Of a DNA stretch of 13,000 nucleotides, positions 1 to 8,035 are shown in pieces. The stretch spans positions 1 to 13,000 of the forward strand of contig JALLPB010001010.1 of assembly GCA_036939975.1 (NCBI GenBank), in the 5' to 3' direction. A model generated the notes under the pieces. It had not been told where the DNA came from, did no database searches, and saw only the letters and a program-made list of their open reading frames with translations. Positions within the stretch are counted from its first letter, which is position 1, and every line of letters starts with the position of its first letter. The position numbers and the translations under genes are program-made. This stretch comes from Cyclostephanos tholiformis. Lineage: Eukaryota; Bacillariophyta; Thalassiosirophyceae; Thalassiosirales; Thalassiosiraceae.

Positions 1-364
1 CCTTCTGCAGCCACGCCTCAAGTCTCAACGAACCTAGGTCCAGTCGCAGACTTGATTGTGGTGAGGGACAGACGCGAGCGCCGGCCTGCTCTCATCGGAG
101 TAGCTACGGCTCATTCCGTTTGCGAGTAGGCCAACCATGGCGAGCAGAAGGTGCTAGCGGGAAAAGTAGTTATAGTCTTAAGCATTAAAAAGCAACCACC
201 ACCCCCCGACACCTAAAAAATAGCCCGCGACATCGGCAACACAACGGTGGCAACGACTCAGCAAACGCAGACAAATCCAAGCAACCGTTAATTTTGCTAG
301 GAGAGAGGTCGAAGGCCTGGGACCAGATATCTGCCTCAACAAAAAGAAAAAAAAAAGCGACGAC
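1..364 (+). other. Noncoding leader upstream of the gag-like ORF
   Basis: No convincing coding frame. It holds a GC-rich first 150 bases, a run of AC-rich sequence at 190-260 and an A-rich stretch at 340-357 just before the ATG at 365. It is probably the 5' untranslated part of the retrotransposon, possibly with part of a terminal repeat or flanking DNA. No repeat partner longer than ten bases was found at the 3' end. No clear TATA box or initiator can be assigned. Confidence 0.4.
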
Positions 365-1714
365 ATGGACCGAATCGGCCGCGCACTGGGCTATGGTGCA
401 CAGGGCGAAAATGCCCCAACAGGGGATAACAGCAATGACCTCATTGCCCCAGGCAACATCCAAGGGAACAGGGGGCAGGGAGGAGGGGGCAACATAGTAT
501 TGCTGACAAATGACGACAACGATGACGCATGGAGCCTAGTGGGGGAGGCAACACAACGCCCACTGCAAGCCCCGCAACCCAACGTCAACCAGGCAGCATT
601 ACCCCCAACGAACAACATTAACCAGGGGCGCCAAGCCCAGGGTCCACCAGCGCCGGGGGCACCGCAGCAACAACAAATGGCAGCACCCGAGAGCCCGCAA
701 GACTTCTCAGGGCTAGGCATGGCCTTAAGCCGGATGGGACATGCCATGTACGAACCACGCACCCTCGAAGCCGAACTCTCCCTACAGGCGGGCATCATGG
801 AAGGTAATACCAACGCCCTAGCCAGGTTCAAGGATTTTGCGGTCAATTATGGACAGCTACGAGTGTACGCAGCAATGGTGGGGGACCAGAAGACCATCAC
901 CATGATTCACACCCTGGGCACTTTCTATTCGCTAAAACATGCCACGAATGCATACCAGGGCAAGGTGGTGGGCTTTATTGGGGATCGACGAGCTACAAAA
1001 GAGCCAACCCCCATCTGCCTACCACAAACGAAGGTGTGGCAATGGTTTAAAGGTCAAGCATCGAACGAGCGAGATCTATTTCAAACACACTATGGCGACC
1101 CGACCATGGGTGGAAACATCTGGAGACCACCAGGAGACAAGGTAGAGCTCACGGCACCGTTCTTACTAGCCCTCCCGAACGCAATAGTCAAAATACTACG
1201 GGGACAAACGGGACCAGCGACACCGGGAGACTTGTGGGAAGCAATCGAGGAGGTAATTACAAATGCAGGCAAGGACCATGACCCAACCCTATGGCACACA
1301 ACACTTCGCTGGTGTTTGTGCGCATCTAAGGCAGGACAAAACGGAAAGAGCCTACTGGCATTCAAGGTCGACTCGGTGGTGATTGACGATGAGGAATTCA
1401 ATAAATGGGTCGGTGATAAGCTCGACCAAGCCTTGGGACGACGGCCAACAATCACAAACACCCCAATGCCAACAACAATGCCGCAGGCACAACCCCAGGT
1501 CCCCGACTACCTCCATCTTTCACAACTATTGGCATTGACAGTGGGGCAGGGGATGATGCACTTTACGCAAGCGGTAGCCCCAGCAGGTGGTGGGCTATCA
1601 GGCACAGGTTCCGCTCTTGAGGCGGGGAAGGGTTTCAACCGCGACCAAGTAGCGCGGCTAAAGGACGCCTGCGGTGTCATGCAAGCCAAGAATATCCCTA
1701 CGATCTATACGTAA
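365..1714 (+). CDS. Gag-like ORF1 protein of the retrotransposon (449 aa)
   Basis: First ORF of the element, in the position of gag. Residues 1-130 are low complexity and rich in Asn, Gln, Pro, Gly and Ala, likely disordered. Residues 130-360 look like a folded alpha-helical region, and residues 360-430 are again Pro/Gln/Gly-rich. I see no CCHC zinc knuckle and no protease signature. In related elements the ORF1 product is thought to bind RNA and form particles; that role is inferred here from position alone. The start at 365 is the first ATG after the A-rich leader and gives the longest frame. The ORF ends at TAA 1712-1714, but a sensible protein continues in another frame from about 1699, so this stop is probably a frameshift artefact or lesion rather than the true end. 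Confidence 0.65.
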   Translation: MDRIGRALGYGAQGENAPTGDNSNDLIAPGNIQGNRGQGGGGNIVLLTNDDNDDAWSLVGEATQRPLQAPQPNVNQAALPPTNNINQGRQAQGPPAPGAPQQQQMAAPESPQDFSGLGMALSRMGHAMYEPRTLEAELSLQAGIMEGNTNALARFKDFAVNYGQLRVYAAMVGDQKTITMIHTLGTFYSLKHATNAYQGKVVGFIGDRRATKEPTPICLPQTKVWQWFKGQASNERDLFQTHYGDPTMGGNIWRPPGDKVELTAPFLLALPNAIVKILRGQTGPATPGDLWEAIEEVITNAGKDHDPTLWHTTLRWCLCASKAGQNGKSLLAFKVDSVVIDDEEFNKWVGDKLDQALGRRPTITNTPMPTTMPQAQPQVPDYLHLSQLLALTVGQGMMHFTQAVAPAGGGLSGTGSALEAGKGFNRDQVARLKDACGVMQAKNIPTIYT

Positions 1715-2004
1715 TCCAATCCACAAAAGGAAAGGCGTATGACACCTACCGCGACCATATCACAAAAGCAATTACATCATGGTGCCACATGCACAATATG
1801 GAGAGAGACAAGTCTATTTTTCTCAAGCAACAGTTCCTTGATGATTTGGTAAAACTGAGATTCAACCCAGGGGGCCGTGTGGCGCAATACGAGTCGGCGG
1901 ACAAGGGTATATCAATGCTTGTATGCCGATCCTTATCAGCATCGGAAGTGGAAAACCTACGAGGTTACGAGGACGCTCCAGAACAAACGAGGTCAACGAG
2001 GTGA
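1699..2004 (+). pseudogene. Frameshifted continuation of the gag-like protein
   Basis: From about 1699 a different + frame takes over the protein-like signal of ORF1 and runs to a TGA at 2002-2004. It encodes a charged, mixed-helix segment that includes the stretch DTYRDHITKAITSWCHMHN and a motif LRFNPGGRVAQYES. The switch lies within a few bases of the ORF1 stop, which fits one small indel near 1695-1705. No classic heptameric slippery site is visible there, so programmed frameshifting is possible but not favoured. No known domain recognised. Confidence 0.5.
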
Positions 2005-2087
2005 TTGGACGAGATCCTAAAGGAAAAATCTAAGATCACGATGCCAGCCCAGAACTACATGGAGCTCAAACTAAACCTGTCAATATT

Positions 2088-2831
2088 TTGCGCTCTCCTG
2101 TGGGCGCTTTAAACTCCTCAATATTCTGGACACGGAAGAATGTTTCACGATCAGGGAGGCATATACGAAGGAGGTGTGTGCAAGAATTACATGGGCGATC
2201 ATCGACAACGGGCGCAGACTTTGCGCAAGGGGAAAATTTTCGTTTTTTGGTGTCGTGCATTGACGCCATCATAAACAAGGTCCGACACGGGTTATCGGTG
2301 ATTCGGGCAAATTTTCCAGTACAATGGATTTCCCCACCACCAGCCAGTGAAATGGCCACAATGACCGGCAGGCAGCAAAAACTGTGCCAGCACACAATGC
2401 CTAGCACCCCACCACCGACAAACTGGACTACGAGCCCACCCACAATGGGTCAAACCCAAACACCAGGGCAACAAGCAAGAACTCCCACAGAAGATTTCTG
2501 CCACATAAAGATCAAAGCACTCATGGACCCGTATTTAGCCAAGCACAACAACTACATCAACCTTTCAGGGATACTAACAGCAAACGGCAAAACAATGCGG
2601 GACATGCCCACTCTACCAAATTATTGTACACCAACGGGAATGGCATATACAGCAAGTTTATCAAAAGACATGTACGCAAGGGAGAAGTTACCGACGAGTT
2701 TGCGGAAGCAGTCGCAGACTGCATTGGAAAAGGAGTCCTGTTTTACACGGAGACCCAACTTGCAACGGGGGGATCCCCAGAAGGAAAAAGAAAGGCGCCC
2801 GACACACCCAGCCAAACTTGACAACCAATAA
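2088..2831 (+). pseudogene. Degenerate region between gag-like ORF and reverse transcriptase
   Basis: A 247-codon open frame spans this interval, but the protein-like signal hops between frames. Around 2111-2250 another + frame reads KLLNILDTEECFTIREAYTK, about 2260-2640 fits the 2088 frame with a Pro/Thr/Gln-rich linker at 2330-2480, and 2624-2821 fits a third frame ending in a basic Lys/Arg/Pro tail. This looks like the C-terminal part of the gag-like protein, or a separate small ORF, broken by at least two indels. No domain recognised. The function is unknown. Confidence 0.4.
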
Positions 2832-2834
2832 CTC

Positions 2835-2846
2835 GGGGGGGGGGGG
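2835..2846 (+). repeat. Homopolymer run of 12 G
   Basis: Twelve consecutive G residues in the spacer between the gag-like region and the reverse transcriptase. Runs of this length are prone to replication slippage and to sequencing or assembly error, so the true length is uncertain. Confidence 0.9.
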
Positions 2847-3094
2847 AACTAGTAACACAACTACTCTAAGATCAATTACATCAAACACTTCAGAACAAGG
2901 GCCTCGCCCGACCAAACGCCAGGCATTAGGGGTCAACCCCAATAGCAATGAAATATGTCAATGTCATCAACAAGAACTAGCAGTGGGCAAAAGCAGGAGC
3001 ACCAGCGCCCGCTGAATTGCCCTGAGGGCACAACCACCCATCACAATCGAGGACAAACTATCTGTGGTGGAGCACATCGAGGACGGAGAGGCCA
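2847..3094 (+). other. Spacer before the reverse transcriptase ORF
   Basis: No convincing domain. Short open frames exist (for example 2818-3015) but have no recognisable content. The sequence is AC-rich like the rest of the element and probably represents a decayed junction between the gag-like and polymerase coding parts. Confidence 0.35.
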
Positions 3095-4264
3095 ATGAAC
3101 TCCTCTCAAAACCACTGCTTAAACATCGCTACGACCACACTTACGCTCCCGTGGGGGTATATCAGTCAGGAAACAATAAGGCAAGGCACTGAGTGCCCAA
3201 CTATCCCGTGTGAACGAGGATCATTAGTATCAGGGAAGGATATTGAGAAGTTGCACCTCCAAAACAAATGGACGCGACATACACTGCAAGACCAACAGCA
3301 GCAAAATTCAATGTGGACAACCCACACAGGCACGGCAGTACTCCCACCCTCATCGCCACTCCCAGAGAGGTGGTGGGGTGGCATGTGCCCATCGGGCATT
3401 GCAACGTCACACCCAGTGGGGGAGCTGCTCAGTGATTTGGCAACAATGGGATGCCCAACACACACAGGCCAAAATTGGACAACTGAGGAGCTATGGGAGG
3501 CAGTGGAATGCGGCCCTCACCAATCCGCACTCTCACCTGATGCATTAGAACACTTTGCTCAGGAAGTCAAGGAAAAGGTAGCAGTGGGACACTGCAGGAT
3601 CGTCTCATGGGATGTGATCAAACACGATCCACCTCCACAACTAAAAATCTCACCTATCGCCACAATCCCACACATATCACGCGCATTCCAGTCCATCCTC
3701 GATTTGTCATTCAGCCTTCGTCTGAAAAATGGTGGCATTGTCCTGTCAGTCAATGACACAACAACCAAGATGGCACCAAAAGGGGCATTAGACCAATTAG
3801 GTCAGAGCCTTAGCCGGATAATCCATGCATTCGTGGAAGCCCCAGATGAGGAGGACGTGAAGATTTTCATAGCAAAATGGGATGTGAAGGATGGATTCTG
3901 GCAAATGTGCTGCAAGGAGGGCGAGGAATACAATTTTGTGTATGTCCTCCCACAGGTTCCGGGCGAACCGACAAAAATTGTCGTACTAATGTCTTTACAA
4001 ATGGGGTGGGTTGAATCCCCCCCATATTTCTGCGCGGCATCAGAAACGGCACGCGACATTGCAATGGATTACACCAACACGAAAGTGGGGACCATCCCAA
4101 CCCATAAGTTCACACAGTACACACAAGGAGACGAGGGAGAAACCATGGCCGAGCAACCAGGACCAGCATTACGATACTGCCTCAAAGTCTATGTGGACGA
4201 CTTTATGAGTCTGGTCATTCCAACGACAAGAGAACAACTAGACCATGTCACATCAACATTATGA
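3095..4264 (+). CDS. Reverse transcriptase of the retrotransposon (ORF2, 389 aa)
   Basis: RNA-directed DNA polymerase domain in the C-terminal two thirds. The first catalytic Asp lies in KWDVKDGFW (Asp codon at 3881), a conserved SLQMGWVESPPYFCAASETA block follows at about 3990-4050, and the YVDD box with the two metal-binding Asp residues is at 4190-4201. Residues 1-130 are poorly conserved and contain a His/Thr/Pro-rich stretch; the true start may differ. The frame ends at TGA 4262-4264, inside what should be the rest of the thumb, and coding continues from the overlapping ATG at 4261 in another frame. The fingers and palm motifs look intact, so this is the best preserved enzyme of the element. 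It would copy the element RNA into DNA. Confidence 0.82.
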   Translation: MNSSQNHCLNIATTTLTLPWGYISQETIRQGTECPTIPCERGSLVSGKDIEKLHLQNKWTRHTLQDQQQQNSMWTTHTGTAVLPPSSPLPERWWGGMCPSGIATSHPVGELLSDLATMGCPTHTGQNWTTEELWEAVECGPHQSALSPDALEHFAQEVKEKVAVGHCRIVSWDVIKHDPPPQLKISPIATIPHISRAFQSILDLSFSLRLKNGGIVLSVNDTTTKMAPKGALDQLGQSLSRIIHAFVEAPDEEDVKIFIAKWDVKDGFWQMCCKEGEEYNFVYVLPQVPGEPTKIVVLMSLQMGWVESPPYFCAASETARDIAMDYTNTKVGTIPTHKFTQYTQGDEGETMAEQPGPALRYCLKVYVDDFMSLVIPTTREQLDHVTSTL

Positions 4265-4470
4265 CGGGAATTCACGATGTCTTCCCAGGAAACATCGTTG
4301 ACAATGATGACTCAATATCCCTGAAAAAACTCCAAAAGGGTGAGGGGACCTATAGCACACTGAAAACGCTGCTGGGATTTGATTTTGATAGGACATGGAA
4401 AACCCTTTGGTTGGAGGAAGAGAAACGAGCAAAATTACTCACCACACTGAAGCCCACGAGCGGGGCGTAG
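4261..4470 (+). pseudogene. Reverse transcriptase thumb/connection segment in a shifted frame
   Basis: Continues the reverse transcriptase after its frame ends. The frame starts at ATG 4261, which overlaps the upstream TGA as ATGA, and runs to TAG 4468-4470. It encodes a 69-residue segment with ISLKKLQKGEGTYSTLKTLL followed by a hydrophobic/charged helix region, similar in layout to the polymerase-to-RNase H connection of related elements. A one-base shift would join it to the upstream ORF. The ATGA overlap could support coupled reinitiation, but a plain lesion is simpler because other breaks follow. After 4470 the protein-like signal moves frame again near 4480-4550. Confidence 0.5.
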
Positions 4471-4547
4471 GTTTCAAAGAATTCGAATCCATCATGGCAA
4501 AGCTTTGACATGCTTTCATTGCCCTCCAAGGGGGGAAGGGACTGCTC

Positions 4548-5246
4548 TTGCCATGCAACCGACTATTACGGAAAAAACCTAGCATCGTATATTTCCATCG
4601 CAATGCCCCATTGCTATCGGCAATCACGGACATGCGAACTGTTCTTCGGGAATCAACAAGCCGACCAACAAGATGCAAAGAATTGGTGGCTGGCTGGCCA
4701 GATTACATTGGGATAGTTGATGCATCGAGCTTTTGAGTTGGGGGCATTGTCATTGGCGAACTATCACAGTGCCGCCCAACAGTGTTTTGCCTGCAATGGC
4801 CACCGGACACCACGTTATCAGTTATATCCGACAAAAATAGGACCGGTCGAATCACAAATTTGGACCTTAAAATGGCCGTGTTGCTCCTGTTATGGCTCAT
4901 GATCGAACACATATGTGAAAGCCTCACCAAAAAACGTATCGCACTATTCAGTGACAACAGCCCTACAGTCAGCTGGGTCCACCGGATGGCCTGTCGGTCG
5001 AGCCTCATCGCTGAACAGCTCCTCCGAGTATTAACACTGCGGATAAATGCACAACGGTGTTGCCCACTGACAGCTTTGCACATCGCCGGGGATCAAAATT
5101 CCATGACTGATATACCCTCACGTTCGTTTGGTAGCAAAAAAAATGGAATTTTAAAACTGAAGCTGCCTTACTCACCTTTTTCAATACAACGTTCCCCCTC
5201 CCACATCAGAACTCTTGGACCGTTTGCCAGCCCACCTCAAAAGTAG
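4548..5246 (+). pseudogene. RNase H domain of the retrotransposon, interrupted
   Basis: One frame carries an RNase H fold typical of this retrotransposon order, but a TGA at 4734-4736 cuts it where the neighbouring residues read ASSF-stop-VGG. The expected acidic residues can be followed: Asp in IVDASS (codon 4719), Asp in LFSDNSPT (codon 4953) and a final Asp in MTDIPSR (codon 5109). At the usual catalytic Glu, in the NLDLKMAVLLLLWL helix, the codon at 4869-4871 is AAA (Lys). A Glu-to-Lys change would be expected to abolish cleavage of the RNA strand. The stop and the substitution together show decay. The frame ends at TGA 5244-5246, about 30 bases inside the recombinase ORF. Confidence 0.7.
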
Positions 5247-6348
5247 CTATGCGCGTGATTTCTATCTTGCGGACAAAGCCTTTCAGTCTGGACAACTGGA
5301 GGCGACTACCCGCAGTAGGCAAAAATGTTGGAACCATTGTGAGGCCTATGCGGGGCCTTTGGGAGTGGACCCTTACCTTCAGGATGAAAACTTCACCACA
5401 CGAATGCGTGTCCTCTCCGGCTACCTCGCACGAGTACGTATGGGCTACTATGGTCAAGGAAAACAGATCAAAAATTGCACAGTTTCAGATGATCACAATG
5501 GCCTGCAATGACAACCCCACAAAAATAAATGGCTCAGATAAACTTCTCCTCGACTAGAAGTGATGTTAGATGGCTACAGGAAGGAGGACCCACCCACGAT
5601 CAAGAAACTCCCAGTTCAATCTGATGTACCGGAATTGCTCGTCACAACGGCCTACAACGGCATGGGGAGGGAGAAGGACAAGGCGACGGCTGACCTTACA
5701 CTAATAGCCTTTTATTATCTCTCGAACTTTGACAAAGCAAACCGTGCAATTCAAATATGAGGACATAACGTTCTTCCGAAAAAACTCCAAACGGTCAATT
5801 GAAATGCCGCCCACCAAATGCTGCGGATGATCTCATCACAGCAGTGGATGGAACTACCTTAAAATTGGACAACCAAAAGAATGGGTGGAAAGGGGTGTGT
5901 GTCTACCACGAGGCCAACAGTGACAACATGCACTGCCCAGTACGAACACTTGGCCGACGATACCTCCATCTACAACAAAATGGAGCAGACCAAAAAACGT
6001 TCTTCTCGGCATATTTCAATGAGCCAACGGAACGCGCGGACATTACGAATGAGGACATTACAAGGGCCCTCAAGATGGCAGCTGCAACTCTTGAATACCC
6101 CACGGTTAAGGGCATACCAATCGACAGAATCGATACGCACTCGTTATGAAGCGGGGGAGCTAATGCACTATCTCTGGCGGGTTTCTCTGACACAGAAAAC
6201 AGAAATACAAAAAATGGGCCGATGGCGCGGCGCCACTTTCAAGGAATACATTTGGGAGGAGCTGGCATATTTCTCCGAGGGGATGCCAACCAAAATGAAA
6301 CAAAAATTCCATTATATGAATGTGGCCAAGTTAGTGGTACCTGAATAA
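5215..6348 (+). pseudogene. Tyrosine recombinase of the retrotransposon, broken
   Basis: Codes in pieces for a tyrosine recombinase, the enzyme that would insert the circular DNA copy. An N-terminal SAM-like helical domain sits at 5215-5490. The catalytic domain follows at 5560-5760, 5760-6149 and 6150-6348, each in a different frame. HSL at 6138-6146 should be followed by the catalytic Arg, but the codon at 6147-6149 is TGA, one C-to-T step from CGA. The same frame then continues SGGANALSLAGFSD, as expected for this box. A perfect tandem duplication of ACAGAAA (6192-6205) shifts the frame before MGRWRGATFKEYIWEE, where Tyr (codon 6247) is the nucleophile. The segment after FYYL at about 5720, where the first catalytic Arg normally sits, appears deleted. 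It cannot make an active enzyme. Confidence 0.78.
6192..6205 (+). repeat. 7-base tandem duplication in the recombinase
   Basis: ACAGAAA occurs twice back to back. Ignoring one unit puts the sequences before and after it into one recombinase frame, so this is a recent slippage-type duplication that broke the gene. Confidence 0.8.
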
Positions 6349-6770
6349 AGCATGTGCCAAAACCCATTTTCCATCAACAGGCAAGCATACATCACCAAGC
6401 AATACCACGATCCCTTTGGAATGACGCACACACCACAAGTGCTGAACACAACAACAATTAGCAAAGGACATAGGCATATGTGTGGTATACAATGTTGGGG
6501 CAACAGGGTTGGGTTTTTGGCTGGTTTCTAGGTCATGTTCAAATAGTAGGATTATCAGTTATTGTTTTTCGAGGGGGACAACGGTTTGTTGGGGAGGCAA
6601 GCGGGGATGAAGCCGGTCAGATACAGACGTCCGTCACCGCTTTGCCTCCGTGGTGGGCATCCTTGCATGGAACGCTACTTAACCCTGCTCAGTTTTTTGG
6701 CACCACACAAACCGTATCCTCTCTCACACGTTTCATGTATCCACCTTCTGCAGGAAGATGCGGGCTTTGG
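6349..6770 (+). other. Noncoding region after the recombinase
   Basis: AC-rich at first (to about 6470) like the element, then GT-rich. No recognisable gene; the open frames at 6480-6782 and 6562-6930 have no protein-like content. It probably holds the element's 3' untranslated region and its right end. A 10-mer CCTTCTGCAG at 6744-6753 equals bases 1-10 of the window, which may be chance. Confidence 0.4.
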
Positions 6771-6773
6771 GCA

Positions 6774-6907
6774 GGTACATAAAGATCTTTCTTGTTCAAA
6801 GATAATGAGCATCTCTATTCTAGACATGGTACATAAAGGTCTTTCTCGTTTTCTTTCGGAAGAGAGAGTATTAGCGATTTCTCTAAGAAGGTACATAAAA
6901 ATCCTTT
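6774..6907 (+). repeat. Three diverged copies of a GGTACATAAA repeat
   Basis: Copies begin at 6774, 6828 and 6890, 54 and 62 bases apart. Each reads GGTACATAAA followed by a pyrimidine-rich part (roughly RTCTTTCTYGTT). They may be remnants of a minisatellite, subterminal repeats of a mobile element, or repeated binding sites upstream of the SAP-domain gene. The sequence does not decide between these. Confidence 0.65.
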
Positions 6908-6908
6908 T

Positions 6909-7060
6909 CGGTCACTTATCCCACACCTAAAAGATTATCCGACCATCACCGCCATTTATCTCCTTTATCCTTCACCTAAAAGCATTATCCGTCACTTCTC
7001 CGACACCTGAAAGAATTGTCTGACACTGCCCATCACTTATCCTTCACCTGAGGGACACTT
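6909..7060 (+). repeat. Degenerate CACCTRAAAG / TTATCC repeat cluster
   Basis: The core CACCTAAAAG or CACCTGAAAG occurs at about 6924, 6973 and 7004, with a weaker CACCTGAGGG at 7045. Each is associated with TTATCC or CACTTATC on one or both sides. It looks like a decayed short tandem array, directly next to the GGTACATAAA repeats. Confidence 0.5.
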
Positions 7061-7204
7061 TGCTTAAACTTGTGAAAGTTTAGAAAAGCACTTTAGTAAC
7101 CGATACCCCCATTGCGCTCCGGGGGGAAAGGAGGGACAATGACATTGACGTTGTCGTCCTTCCCACAAGGTGCACCACCATCGACACATCCTTCACCTTG
7201 AGGG

Positions 7205-8035
7205 ATGGAAATGATGACAACTACAACGGCATGGGAGGGAAAAGGGCGGATGGCGGTGACTGCAGCGACTCGGGATAACTGTCGGCCGGCTGTTCCTCAT
7301 CGATCAGGGCAAGACCAGCATGCCAGGACTGGCAGGACTTCTTCTCAATCTAAGATATCTTCGTCCAAACGTGACAAGAGAGATACGTCATCCAATCTAC
7401 TGTTGCATGAAGAGAATATGACCAAAACTCAACTCCAAACGCTTCTAAAGGGTAGGGGATTGCCTGTATCAGGGAACAAGCCAGAATTAATTGAACGATT
7501 GAAGAATGGACTATCAGGTGGGAGTAGTGCACCCAAACCAAAGGCATGGCAGTACAGTGATGCAAAGAAGGATCTTAAGAAGGCTCTTCTTGACCCAACG
7601 TCAAGAGTACATAAAATGTCCGTATCAGAAATCTACAACTCTGACGATCGCTACAAACAATACCCTAATTTCCCAAAGTATTACAGAGACTTGAGGAAAC
7701 ATGTTGAGGCGGAGAAGATACAAGTGCATCAGGATAACATTGCGGCAAAGAGGTATATCATTGACAATCCAAGGCCATCTAATTTGAACAAGAGAGGCTA
7801 CCCACACTGGGACACACATACTGCAAAAGAAATGCTAGAAGTAGATGTTGCAAATAAAAAGAACGAAAGTATGGCTCCAAGGCAGCTCAGGGAGACTAGG
7901 GACGCATATAAAGAATTCCCTGGTGATATTTTTGCAAAAAGGGTATATGCAGAGGTTTCAAAGCAGAAGCAGCATTTTGGGCACACAAGAGAAACAAGAA
8001 AGGAATGGCAAAATACCTTGAAGACATTGCGTTGA
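7205..8035 (+). CDS. SAP-domain protein of unknown function (276 aa)
   Basis: Uninterrupted ORF. Residues 70-105 form a SAP motif (MTKTQLQTLLKGRGLPVSGN followed by a Glu-Leu-rich second helix), a two-helix DNA-binding element known from chromatin and DNA-repair proteins. Residues 1-68 are low complexity with Ser/Thr/Lys/Arg, possibly a nuclear localisation region (SSKRDKRD). Residues 115-276 are basic, helical and rich in Tyr and Trp, with YPHWDTHTAKEMLEVDV and MAPRQLRETRDAYKEF. I recall similar patterns in unnamed diatom proteins but cannot name the family. ATG 7205 gives the longest frame; ATG 7418 at the SAP motif is an alternative start. It is convergent with the VIP1 pseudogene and ends about 60 bases from it. 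No lesion seen, so it may be functional. A role in DNA binding is inferred only from the SAP motif. Confidence 0.65.
   Translation: MEMMTTTTAWEGKGRMAVTAATRDNCRPAVPHRSGQDQHARTGRTSSQSKISSSKRDKRDTSSNLLLHEENMTKTQLQTLLKGRGLPVSGNKPELIERLKNGLSGGSSAPKPKAWQYSDAKKDLKKALLDPTSRVHKMSVSEIYNSDDRYKQYPNFPKYYRDLRKHVEAEKIQVHQDNIAAKRYIIDNPRPSNLNKRGYPHWDTHTAKEMLEVDVANKKNESMAPRQLRETRDAYKEFPGDIFAKRVYAEVSKQKQHFGHTRETRKEWQNTLKTLR

Larger units (their letters stand above)
1..6350 (+). mobile_element. Degraded tyrosine-recombinase retrotransposon (DIRS/PAT/Ngaro-like)
   Basis: The order on one strand is gag-like ORF, reverse transcriptase, RNase H, tyrosine recombinase. No DDE integrase, chromodomain or aspartic protease motif is visible, which separates it from Gypsy and Copia elements. 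The RNase H frame (ending 5246) overlaps the recombinase frame (starting 5215) by about 30 bases, and overlapping ORFs at this point are common in DIRS-type elements. Known elements of this order move through a circular DNA intermediate that the recombinase inserts without a target-site duplication. This copy has frameshifts in every coding part and in-frame stops, so it is dead or needs help from another copy. The outer limits are uncertain: I found no long inverted or split direct repeats, and the left end may lie before base 1. Family placement is by domain order and motif memory, not by a tree. Confidence 0.8.

Noticed and set aside
391..846. Long minus-strand ORF opposite the gag-like gene (151 codons)
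   Set aside because: Cys/Pro/Trp-rich, no domain, lies fully antisense to the better-supported + ORF; a shadow of its composition.
1090..1461. Minus-strand ORF of 123 codons
   Set aside because: Antisense shadow of the gag-like ORF with no recognisable content.
1..6350. LTR retrotransposon (Gypsy/Copia) reading
   Set aside because: No DDE integrase, no aspartic protease, no long terminal repeats; a tyrosine recombinase follows RNase H instead.
6774..7060. CRISPR array
   Set aside because: Repeat units are diverged and unevenly spaced, spacers are not unit length, no cas genes, and the context is eukaryotic.
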